Shown piece after piece: positions 1-4,977 of a DNA stretch of 7,369 nucleotides (position 1 is the stretch's first letter; every line of letters begins with the position of its first letter). The stretch lies in assembly GCA_900770225.1 (NCBI GenBank), contig CAAGJU010000298.1, positions 1 through 7,369 on the forward strand. Reading direction: 5' to 3'. The stretch is from Lachnospiraceae bacterium. GTDB lineage: Bacteria > Bacillota > Clostridia > Lachnospirales > Lachnospiraceae. Made by a program: the position numbers and the translations under genes. Below the pieces are notes generated by a model. The model worked only from the letters and a program-made list of their open reading frames with translations, searched no databases and was not told the DNA's origin.

Positions 1-3
1 AGG

Positions 4-68
4 CAGTTTTGGGGCATGCGAAGCATGCACAGAAAACTGTATGCGTGATCGACGCAAACATGTATGAG
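4..68 (+). repeat. Structured interspersed repeat, copy A
   Basis: A two-tier hairpin is followed by a conserved tail. The outer stem CAGTTTT (4-10) pairs with AAAACTG (33-39). The inner stem GCATGC (14-19) pairs with GCATGC (23-28) across a GAA triloop. The tail beginning CTGTATGCG (37-45) and ending GTATGAG (62-68) contains a small stem TGCGT/ACGCA (42-46/52-56). A second copy with the same architecture starts at 7304: its last 32 bases match 37-68 at 25 of 32 positions by direct alignment, while its stems differ in sequence but still pair. That pattern favours a structured RNA or a REP-like element over chance. Strand is given as plus only because the terminator at 302-335 faces that way. 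Confidence 0.6.
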
Positions 69-74
69 CATGGA

Positions 75-232
75 GCGATGCGCAGCATCGCGAGAATGCG
101 AATATGCGCGGGCAGTGAGCCGCATCCGTACACGCGAAGCGTGATACGGTGAGGCGAACGCCGCGTCAGCCCGACGAAGTCGGGCATACATGTGCCGACT
201 GCGGGAATCGCGCAGCGATGGAGCAGTCGGGC
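75..232 (+). ncRNA. Hairpin series with GAA/GCA triloops, possible structured RNA
   Basis: Consecutive perfect or near-perfect stem-loops can be drawn: GCGATGC/GCATCGC with a GCA loop (75-91); CCGTACACGC paired with GCGTG-A-TACGG around GAA (126-149, one bulged A at 144); GGC/GCC (153-162); GCCCGAC/GTCGGGC around GAA (169-185); and CCGACTGC/GCAGTCGG (195-202/223-230) enclosing ATCGC/GCGAT around GCA (207-219). No convincing coding frame with a ribosome site covers the stretch. With copy A upstream and the terminator at 302-335 downstream, it could be a multi-hairpin noncoding RNA, the 3' untranslated end of a gene lying before the window, or a mosaic of REP-like palindromes. Which of these holds cannot be decided here. 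Confidence 0.4.
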
Positions 233-265
233 TTAATATAGTATCGTGGCATTTTGTATTGAGAA

Positions 266-295
266 CATACGCCGTTATCGAAGGATAACAGTGTG
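266..295 (+). other. Stem-loop between hairpin series and terminator
   Basis: GTTATC (274-279) pairs with GATAAC (284-289) across GAAG, and an outer stem CATAC/GTGTG (266-270/291-295) adds four canonical pairs and one G-U. It continues the run of hairpins and lies immediately before the terminator, so it is probably part of the same transcript. No function can be assigned. Confidence 0.4.
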
Positions 296-301
296 TATCA
301 G

Positions 302-335
302 GGAAGAGGACTCCATGAAGGGTCCTCTTCCTTTT
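302..335 (+). terminator. Rho-independent terminator, plus strand
   Basis: A perfect 10-bp stem GGAAGAGGAC (302-311) / GTCCTCTTCC (322-331) with a 10-nt loop is followed by TTTT (332-335). The minus-strand side has no matching U-run, so it should end transcripts moving rightwards. No plus-strand gene lies before it in the window, which implies a transcript that starts upstream or the hairpin-rich RNA of 1-300. Confidence 0.75.
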
Positions 336-352
336 GCATTTATACGGAGATT

Positions 353-388
353 GAAAAAGGCACTGCGGATAACCGCAGTGCCTTTTTC
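353..388 (-). terminator. Bidirectional terminator after the mutarotase gene
   Basis: A 16-bp palindrome pairs 353-368 with 373-388, with core GGCACTGCGG / CCGCAGTGCC, loop ATAA and flanking A5 and T5 runs. The symmetric A and T runs give a U-tract in both directions. It lies 37 bases past the mutarotase stop codon and is its natural terminator. It also backs up the plus-strand terminator at 302-335. Confidence 0.9.
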
Positions 389-425
389 ATCAGACTTTAT
401 TTACTTGTCTGTGTATGATTCAGGA

Positions 426-896
426 TTATTTCTTATAAGGAGCCGGCTGATCCTCAGGCAGTACAACGCCCTTCTGCAGCATGATGTTCGCATACAGTGC
501 GGTCTCGCTGGTAGCGATTACACAGTAAGCGGTCTTCTGAGTCTCCTCATAGAATTTGAAGCGCTCGATCGTGCCGACAGCATCAGCACCGCGCTTGTCA
601 TACTTGGCAACGATCTTTTTGTAGGTATCCCAGATCGGGGTCTCTACGTTATCGCCGGGCATAACCTCCATCAGGTTTACCGGATGCTCTACATACGGAT
701 CCAGCGGGAAGAACTGCAGAATGGCATCCAGAATCTCCGGTACGCCATGTCCCTGCATGTTGATAACAACAGCGTCCTTACCCATCGTAGGAACCGGGAA
801 GTTGCCATCGGAGATGACAAGACGGTCAGAATGACCCATTTCGCAGATAACCTTGAGCAGTTCCGGCGGCATGATCGCAGGTACATTTTTTAACAT
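426..896 (-). CDS. fucU: FucU/RbsD-family sugar mutarotase (L-fucose mutarotase-like)
   Basis: The 156-residue product matches the FucU branch of the RbsD/FucU family, cytoplasmic enzymes that interconvert alpha and beta anomers of a free sugar so that the next enzyme gets its preferred anomer. Visible hallmarks: N-terminal PPELLKVICEMGHSD (10-24) with the conserved active-site His22 and Asp30, and RFKFYEETQK (112-121) followed by ETALYANIMLQKGV (131-144) with conserved Tyr and Asn residues. Length is slightly above E. coli FucU (about 140) owing to a short proline-rich tail after residue 144. The ATG at 896 is set by GGGAGG at 911-906, 9 nt upstream. The gene is divergent from the aldolase operon and ends at the terminator at 353-388. 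No fucose isomerase, fuculokinase or AraD-type fuculose aldolase is nearby, so family membership is firm but the substrate may not be fucose. Confidence 0.9.
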   Translation of the reverse strand: MLKNVPAIMPPELLKVICEMGHSDRLVISDGNFPVPTMGKDAVVINMQGHGVPEILDAILQFFPLDPYVEHPVNLMEVMPGDNVETPIWDTYKKIVAKYDKRGADAVGTIERFKFYEETQKTAYCVIATSETALYANIMLQKGVVLPEDQPAPYKK

Positions 897-930
897 GATA
901 AAAATCCTCCCATAAAAAATAATTTGTTGT

Positions 931-952
931 GATACACCCTTCGCCCTGTATC
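931..952 (-). other. Hairpin in the fucU 5' leader
   Basis: GATACA (931-936) and TGTATC (947-952) form a 6-bp stem with a 10-nt loop, inside the short untranslated leader predicted between the minus promoter and the fucU start, about 20 nt before the Shine-Dalgarno. It may influence translation or mRNA stability. It has no U-run, so it is not a terminator. Confidence 0.35.
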
Positions 953-964
953 GGACTCATAAAC

Positions 965-993
965 ATTGTAACGTTTCGCTCTTATAATTTCAA
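965..993 (-). promoter_or_regulatory. Sigma-A type promoter for fucU
   Basis: Read on the minus strand, -35 TTGAAA (993-988) and -10 TACAAT (970-965) are separated by exactly 17 nt. Each differs from consensus at one position. Transcription would begin near 958, giving a leader of about 60 nt. One operator-like site overlaps the -10 and another lies upstream of the -35. Confidence 0.7.
967..978. promoter_or_regulatory. LacI-family type operator, proximal fucU site
   Basis: TGTAACGTTTCG is a near-palindrome centred on the CG typical of LacI-family operators. It overlaps the -10 of the minus promoter, so bound repressor would block polymerase. It matches 1012-1023 at 11 of 12 positions. It could be read by a LacI-family regulator or, since cre sites look similar, by CcpA. 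Confidence 0.55.
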
Positions 994-1011
994 TAGAACA
1001 GAGGAAAAATA

Positions 1012-1023
1012 TGAAACGTTTCG
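1012..1023. promoter_or_regulatory. LacI-family type operator, distal fucU site
   Basis: TGAAACGTTTCG contains a perfect 10-bp palindrome GAAACGTTTC (1013-1022). It lies upstream of the fucU -35, 45 bp from the proximal site, a little over four helical turns. The two sites share a core that differs from the CGAACCGATTCG operators of the divergent operon. Confidence 0.55.
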
Positions 1024-1096
1024 CGCGCCGGAATGCGAGGCGATGCCAACGAAAATCAGTACATTGTTTTTAAAGGAAAAACCGGGCTGAAAAAAA

Positions 1097-1108
1097 CGAA
1101 CCGATTCG
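1097..1108. promoter_or_regulatory. Operator O1 of the aldolase operon
   Basis: CGAACCGATTCG is palindromic apart from one base pair and centred on CG, as LacI-family operators are. It sits about 10 bp upstream of the -35 element. An identical 12-mer occurs at 1165-1176, 68 bp away. It is the best candidate binding site for the repressor encoded at 2202-3218. Confidence 0.6.
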
Positions 1109-1118
1109 GAAATGATTA

Positions 1119-1147
1119 TTGACATACAACAGCCAATACCATATAAT
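1119..1147 (+). promoter_or_regulatory. Perfect consensus sigma-A promoter of the operon
   Basis: TTGACA (1119-1124) and TATAAT (1142-1147) both match consensus exactly, with an ideal 17-nt spacer. Transcription should start near 1154, leaving a leader of about 150 nt before the aldolase. So strong a core promoter implies that control comes from repression at the flanking operators. Confidence 0.9.
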
Positions 1148-1164
1148 TCGAAATATAGAAAAGT

Positions 1165-1176
1165 CGAACCGATTCG
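1165..1176. promoter_or_regulatory. Operator O2 of the aldolase operon
   Basis: This is a second exact copy of CGAACCGATTCG, extended to the 14-mer TCGAACCGATTCGA by a matching outer pair. Centred about 17 bp after the predicted start of transcription, it is placed to block promoter escape. With O1 it brackets the promoter. Confidence 0.65.
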
Positions 1177-1250
1177 AGTTATCGGCTGAAAATCGAAGGC
1201 TGATCATCAATCGATAAGACAGGACAGAACAATTGTGACAATTACAGGAA

Positions 1251-1296
1251 GCGGGCATACTGAGAACCCGCGGACAGGCCGACTGCGGCCGGGAGG
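1251..1296 (+). promoter_or_regulatory. Leader hairpins and ribosome site of the aldolase
   Basis: Two adjacent stems end the leader: GCGGG/CCCGC (1251-1255/1267-1271, 11-nt loop) and GGCCG/CGGCC (1277-1281/1286-1290, loop ACTG). The second abuts the Shine-Dalgarno GGAGG (1292-1296), which is 8 nt before the ATG at 1305. The stem leaves the ribosome site free and may keep it exposed or protect the 5' end of the message. No known riboswitch fold was recognised. Confidence 0.5.
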
Positions 1297-1304
1297 AATG
1301 AAAA

Positions 1305-2159
1305 ATGGCACTGGTTACTTCAGAAGAGATGCTTCTTGATGCACAGAAGAGACATTACGCTGTAGGCGCTTTTAACGCAGAAAATATGGAGATGGTACAG
1401 GCTATCGTGAAGGCTGCAGATGAGCTGAGAGCCCCGGTCATGATCCAGACAACCGGCGGTACACTCAAATATGCTGATCCGCTGATGTTTTTCCATATGG
1501 TATCTGCCGCGGCTGCAGAGGCCAGCGTTCCGGTCTGCCTGCATCTGGATCACGGCCCAAGCTTCGAGATGGCTGTGAAGTGCGTGAGAGCCGGATACAC
1601 CTCCGTCATGATCGACGGTTCCAAGCTGCCGTTTGAGGATAACATCGCTATTTCAAAGAAGGTTGTTGAGATGGCTCATGCAGCTGGCGTTCCGGTTGAA
1701 GCTGAGCTCGGAAAAGTCGGCGGCAAGGAAGATGATACCGTCAGCAATGATAAGAAAGATATCTACACCGATCCGCAGGAGGCAAAGGAGTTCGCGGAGC
1801 GCACAGGCATCAATTCCCTGGCAGTCGGCATCGGAACCTCCCATGGCTTCTATAAGGGCACACCGGTGCTGGATGTCAACCGTCTGTCGGAGATCCGCAA
1901 GGTTGTGGACATTCCGCTGGTGCTTCACGGCGCTTCCGGTCTCACCGATGAGCAGGTTCGCTCCTGCGTGGAGAGAGGCATCTGCAAGGTGAACTTCGCC
2001 ACGGAGCTCCGCAAGGCTTACTCCGATGCGGTAAAGGCATATATGCAGAAGGATCCGGATGTATTTGATCCGAAGAAATATCAGGCAGAGGGCCGTCTCG
2101 CTGTCATTGAGCAGGTGAAGTATCGCATGAAGGTCTGCGGTGCAGACGGCAAGGCCTGA
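1305..2159 (+). CDS. Class II ketose-bisphosphate aldolase, GatY/KbaY-like
   Basis: The 284-residue protein has the length and signature residues of the zinc-dependent class II FBP/TBP aldolase family, cytoplasmic TIM barrels that split a ketose phosphate into DHAP and an aldehyde. Visible: HLDHG (80-84) with catalytic Asp82 and zinc ligand His83, EAELGKVGG (132-140) with Glu134, GTSHGFYK (177-184) with zinc ligand His180, LHGASG (207-212) with zinc ligand His208, and the phosphate-binding KVNFATELR (228-236). These positions agree with those I recall for E. coli GatY/KbaY, which cleave tagatose 1,6-bisphosphate. The ATG is set by GGAGG 8 nt upstream. It is the first gene of the operon behind the repressed promoter. 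The partner dehydrogenase is GatD-like, which supports a tagatose-type over a glycolytic role. Fructose-bisphosphate or a ketose 1-phosphate remains possible as substrate. Confidence 0.88.
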   Translation: MALVTSEEMLLDAQKRHYAVGAFNAENMEMVQAIVKAADELRAPVMIQTTGGTLKYADPLMFFHMVSAAAAEASVPVCLHLDHGPSFEMAVKCVRAGYTSVMIDGSKLPFEDNIAISKKVVEMAHAAGVPVEAELGKVGGKEDDTVSNDKKDIYTDPQEAKEFAERTGINSLAVGIGTSHGFYKGTPVLDVNRLSEIRKVVDIPLVLHGASGLTDEQVRSCVERGICKVNFATELRKAYSDAVKAYMQKDPDVFDPKKYQAEGRLAVIEQVKYRMKVCGADGKA

Positions 2160-2169
2160 TCGATACAGA

Positions 2170-2183
2170 ATCAGCCGGCTGAT
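2170..2183. promoter_or_regulatory. 14-bp perfect palindrome before the repressor gene
   Basis: ATCAGCCGGCTGAT is a perfect palindrome centred on CG in the 42-bp gap between aldolase and repressor genes, just upstream of the G-rich ribosome site. It could be an internal operator or a short RNA stem with loop CCGG. Its core differs from CGAACCGATTCG, so it is not simply a third copy of O1/O2. Confidence 0.3.
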
Positions 2184-2201
2184 CGGAAGCGGGGTGATGA
2201 C

Positions 2202-3218
2202 ATGGCGGTGACAATCCGTGATATTGCGGAAAAGGCAGACTGCGGAGTGGCGACAGTTTCCTCCTATCTGAATGGCAGGAATGTCCGTCCGCAGAACCGG
2301 GAAAAAATAGAATCGGCGATCCGTGAGCTTCACTATACGGTGAATGAAACGGCCCGGCAGCTGAAGACAAACCGCACGCGGATGATCGGCGCCGTGATCC
2401 CCGAGCTGGACAGTACATTTTGTGCCCAGGTGCTCTCGGAGATCGAGGATACGCTGCGCAAGCACGGCTATGCCATGCTTGTCTGTGACTGCCGGTCGGA
2501 TCCCGCGAGAGAAAAGGAAGCGGTGGATTTTCTGATGAAGCGCCGCGTTGACGGGCTGTTCGTAATTCCCGTGGATCAGACAGGGAGCAATTTCCGGGAT
2601 TTCGCTGAGAGCGGAAGACCGATCGTGCTGATCGACAGGCAGATTGATGCGCTGGAGTGCAGCTCTGTCTGCGTGGACAACCGAAGAGCCATGCGCTCGG
2701 CTGTGGATCTTCTCACGGCAGAGGGCCATCGGCGGATCGGCATGATCGCAGGGCCGCAGACAAACAACGCCTCGAAACAGCGCCTGAAGGGATTTGAACA
2801 GGCCTGTGAGGAAAACGGAATCAGCCCGGAAGACCGGTTTGTTTTTTTCGGCGATGATTCGATCGCGAGCGGAACGCAGGGCATTCACGCGCTGATGACG
2901 ACTTCGCCGCAGATGACGGCCGTGATCATCTCCAATTATCAGATGACCATGGGCGCCGTGATCGGTACGAATGAGATGGGTATCGACATACCGGGTCAGA
3001 TTTCCATGATCGGCTTCGACAATCCGCAGTTTGCGCGGGCTGTCCACCCGAGGCTCACGATCGTGAATCAGCCGGTGCAGGCGATCGGAAGCCGTGCGGC
3101 GGAGATCATGCTTCGTGAGCTGGAACAGAAGGACAGCGGCGGACCGGTTGTCGCCGAGCACGTGTGGCTGGAGACCGAGATCGTTCCCGGGCATTCCGTG
3201 CGGCGGCTTGAGGAATAA
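2202..3218 (+). CDS. LacI-family transcriptional repressor
   Basis: This 338-residue regulator has the standard LacI/GalR build. The N-terminal helix-turn-helix is at about 4-24 (TIRDIAEKADCGVATVSSYL), the hinge helix NETARQLKTNRT is at 48-59, and a periplasmic-binding-protein-like sensor domain runs from about 60 to 330, with IDRQ (144-147), GHRRIG (175-180), GFDN (271-274) and NQP (289-291) as family landmarks. The recognition helix reads VATVSSYLNG: the residue usually Arg or His after TVS is Ser. The start ATG follows a G-rich weak site (2188-2195). It lies 42 bp after the aldolase and 29 bp before the kinase, so it is co-transcribed with the genes it most likely represses through O1/O2. 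The effector, probably a pathway sugar or its phosphate, cannot be read from sequence. Confidence 0.92.
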   Translation: MAVTIRDIAEKADCGVATVSSYLNGRNVRPQNREKIESAIRELHYTVNETARQLKTNRTRMIGAVIPELDSTFCAQVLSEIEDTLRKHGYAMLVCDCRSDPAREKEAVDFLMKRRVDGLFVIPVDQTGSNFRDFAESGRPIVLIDRQIDALECSSVCVDNRRAMRSAVDLLTAEGHRRIGMIAGPQTNNASKQRLKGFEQACEENGISPEDRFVFFGDDSIASGTQGIHALMTTSPQMTAVIISNYQMTMGAVIGTNEMGIDIPGQISMIGFDNPQFARAVHPRLTIVNQPVQAIGSRAAEIMLRELEQKDSGGPVVAEHVWLETEIVPGHSVRRLEE

Positions 3219-3247
3219 CAGCAGTGGCAACAGGAGAGAGGTAGTGT

Positions 3248-4777
3248 ATGGGTGAATATTTATTGGGAATCGATATAGGAACGAGTTCCTGCAAGACGGC
3301 GGTGCTGGACCGTGAGGGCCATGTGCTGGCGGCAGAAAACGGGAACTATCCTGTATATTATCCCCATCCGGGTTGGGCAGAGCAGAACGCAGATGACTGG
3401 TACAACGGTGTCTGCGAGGCACTTCACAAAATCTGGGCGAAGGGAGCGGTCAGCCCGGCTGATATCGCCGCCGTCGGCATCGACGGACAGGGGTGGTCGG
3501 CCATCGCCATCGACCGTGAGGGAAAAAATCTGACGAATACGCCGATATGGATGGATACGCGTGCGCAGGAGATCTGCGACAGGCTGAATAACGATATCGG
3601 CGCTGACAATATTTTTGAAGTGGCAGGCAATCCGCTGCAGCCGTCGTACACGACGCCTAAGGTGATCTGGTATCGCGAGAACCGGCCGGAGATTTACGAA
3701 AAAACAGCGAAGATCCTGCATGCGAACGGCTACATCGGCTATCGGCTGACCGGAGAGATCACGGAAGATATCTGTGATGCCTACGGGTGGCACTGCTTTG
3801 ACATGCGGAAGGGCACCTGGGACCTGAATATGGCCGCGGCGCTCGGCATTCCGGCAGATCTGCTGCCGGATATCGTGAACTGCGATACGATCATCGGTCG
3901 TGTGACGAAGCAGGCGGCACTGGAGACAGGCCTGCTGGAGGGCACACCGGTCGCGGCCGGCGGTCTTGACGCTGCATGCGGAACACTGGGCGCAGGCGTT
4001 ATTCACGACGGCGATACGCAGGAGCAGGGCGGACAGGCAGGCGGCATGAGTATCTGCCTTGATGAGTATAAGGCGGATCCGCGTCTGATCCTTTCCTTCC
4101 ACGTGATTCCGGGCAAGTGGCTGCTGCAGGGCGGTACAACGGGCGGCGGCGGTGTGATGCGCTGGTTTGAAAAGGAATTCGCCGGGGAGGAGCGTCTGCT
4201 CGCGGAAGAAAGAGGCAAGTCATCCCTGACACAGCTCAACGAACTTGCGGAGGCTGTGCCGGCCGGATGCGACGGACTTGTTTTTCTGCCCTATATGAGC
4301 GGTGAGCGTTCGCCGATCTGGGATCCCGACGCCAAGGGCGTGTTCTACGGCCTGGATTTCTCCAAGACCAGGGGACATCTGCTCCGCGCCTGCATGGAGG
4401 GCGTGGCATTTGCCCTGAAACACAATCTGGATGTGGCAGAGGCCGCAGGTGCAGGTGTGAAGGTGCTCCGTGCGGTCGGCGGTTCGGCGAACTCACGTCT
4501 GTGGACGCAGATCAAAGCCGATGTCACCGGCAAGCCCATCGTCGTTCCGTCTTCGGATACGGCGACGACGCTCGGCGCAGCCATGCTGGCGGGTGTCGGC
4601 ACGGGTATGTACCGTGACTATGAGGAGGCTGTTTCCTGTACTGTGCGCGATACGCGCCGCCAGGATCCGGATCCTTCGAAGGCGGAGGCCTATGCTGAAG
4701 CCTATGAGACGTATCTGGCACTCTACCAGGATCTTCGCGGACTGATGCATGACAATGCCAGAAAGGCGCGCACCTGA
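3248..4777 (+). CDS. FGGY-family carbohydrate kinase (xylulokinase-like)
   Basis: The 509-residue product is a full-length FGGY kinase, a cytoplasmic ATP-dependent enzyme that phosphorylates a ketose or polyol. Visible: N-terminal phosphate loop GIDIGTSSCK (7-16) with Asp9; HPGWAEQNADDWY (40-52) and PIWMDTRAQE (99-108), both xylulokinase-like; the catalytic-base region AGGLDAACGTLG (237-248) with Asp241; SGERSPIW (351-358); and the C-terminal ATP-site motif GGSANSRLW (411-419) followed by DTATTLGAAM (437-446). The substrate loop reads DGQGWSA (79-85) where xylulokinases usually have SGQMHG, so xylulose should not be assumed. The ATG is served by AGGAGAGAGG (3232-3241). In a gat-like pathway a PfkB-type kinase would be expected, so an FGGY enzyme suggests phosphorylation of a free ketose. 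Family certain, substrate unknown. Confidence 0.9.
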   Translation: MGEYLLGIDIGTSSCKTAVLDREGHVLAAENGNYPVYYPHPGWAEQNADDWYNGVCEALHKIWAKGAVSPADIAAVGIDGQGWSAIAIDREGKNLTNTPIWMDTRAQEICDRLNNDIGADNIFEVAGNPLQPSYTTPKVIWYRENRPEIYEKTAKILHANGYIGYRLTGEITEDICDAYGWHCFDMRKGTWDLNMAAALGIPADLLPDIVNCDTIIGRVTKQAALETGLLEGTPVAAGGLDAACGTLGAGVIHDGDTQEQGGQAGGMSICLDEYKADPRLILSFHVIPGKWLLQGGTTGGGGVMRWFEKEFAGEERLLAEERGKSSLTQLNELAEAVPAGCDGLVFLPYMSGERSPIWDPDAKGVFYGLDFSKTRGHLLRACMEGVAFALKHNLDVAEAAGAGVKVLRAVGGSANSRLWTQIKADVTGKPIVVPSSDTATTLGAAMLAGVGTGMYRDYEEAVSCTVRDTRRQDPDPSKAEAYAEAYETYLALYQDLRGLMHDNARKART

Positions 4778-4949
4778 TCCGCAGGTCCGGCGGACAGATG
4801 ACAGCTGAACGGCAGATGCCGGGATACAAACAATGTGGGTGTCAATAAGACATTCACCCACTTTGGCATAACTGCAACGTGGGTGACGACTTTTGATACT
4901 GTTATCATGCAGGTAACGATCATGCACGACCTGCCATGGCTGCAGGTCG
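4778..4949 (+). promoter_or_regulatory. Spacer with alternative hairpins before the dehydrogenase
   Basis: No gene fits this 200-nt gap, but it is unusually structured. CACCCAC (4855-4861) can pair with GTGGGTG upstream (4835-4841) or with GTGGGTG downstream (4879-4885, 8 bp as TCACCCAC/GTGGGTGA), not both. Next, ACCTGC (4929-4934) can pair with GCAGGT upstream (4909-4914) or with GCAGGTCG downstream (4942-4949, as CGACCTGC/GCAGGTCG). Smaller stems are TCCGC/GCGGA (4778-4794), CGGCA/TGCCG (4810-4821) and TGATA/TATCA (4894-4907). None ends in a clear U-run, so this is not a plain terminator. It may be a regulatory leader, an mRNA processing or stabilising spacer, or a remnant of a mobile-element end. 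No convincing promoter was found in it. Confidence 0.5.
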
Positions 4950-4977
4950 CGCGGTGTTAAACAGGAGGGTAAGTAAA

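Noticed and set aside
1..245. CRISPR array
   Set aside because: The hairpins share loop type but not repeat sequence, and spacing is irregular. There is no constant repeat-spacer unit and no cas gene.
246..893. Plus-strand open frame of 215 codons across the terminators and fucU
   Set aside because: It runs through two intrinsic terminators and is antisense to a clear FucU gene. It has no ribosome site and no recognisable family.
1653..3422. Long minus-strand open frame of 589 codons
   Set aside because: It lies antisense to the aldolase, repressor and start of the kinase, all of which have clear family motifs and ribosome sites. Its translation is rich in Arg, His and Leu with no recognisable domain. 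It is a codon-bias shadow.
4778..4830. Terminator after the kinase gene
   Set aside because: The stems TCCGC/GCGGA and CGGCA/TGCCG are short and not followed by a U-run, and the dehydrogenase continues in the same direction.
4863..4907. Internal promoter for the dehydrogenase (TTGGCA with downstream GATACT or TATCAT)
   Set aside because: The spacing between the possible -35 and any -10-like hexamer is far from 17 nt, so I could not support a promoter.
4936..4977. Upstream ATG for the dehydrogenase (14 extra residues)
   Set aside because: The ATG sits in the loop of the 4927-4949 hairpin without a Shine-Dalgarno, whereas ATG 4978 has AGGAGGG at ideal spacing and matches the usual N-terminus of the family.
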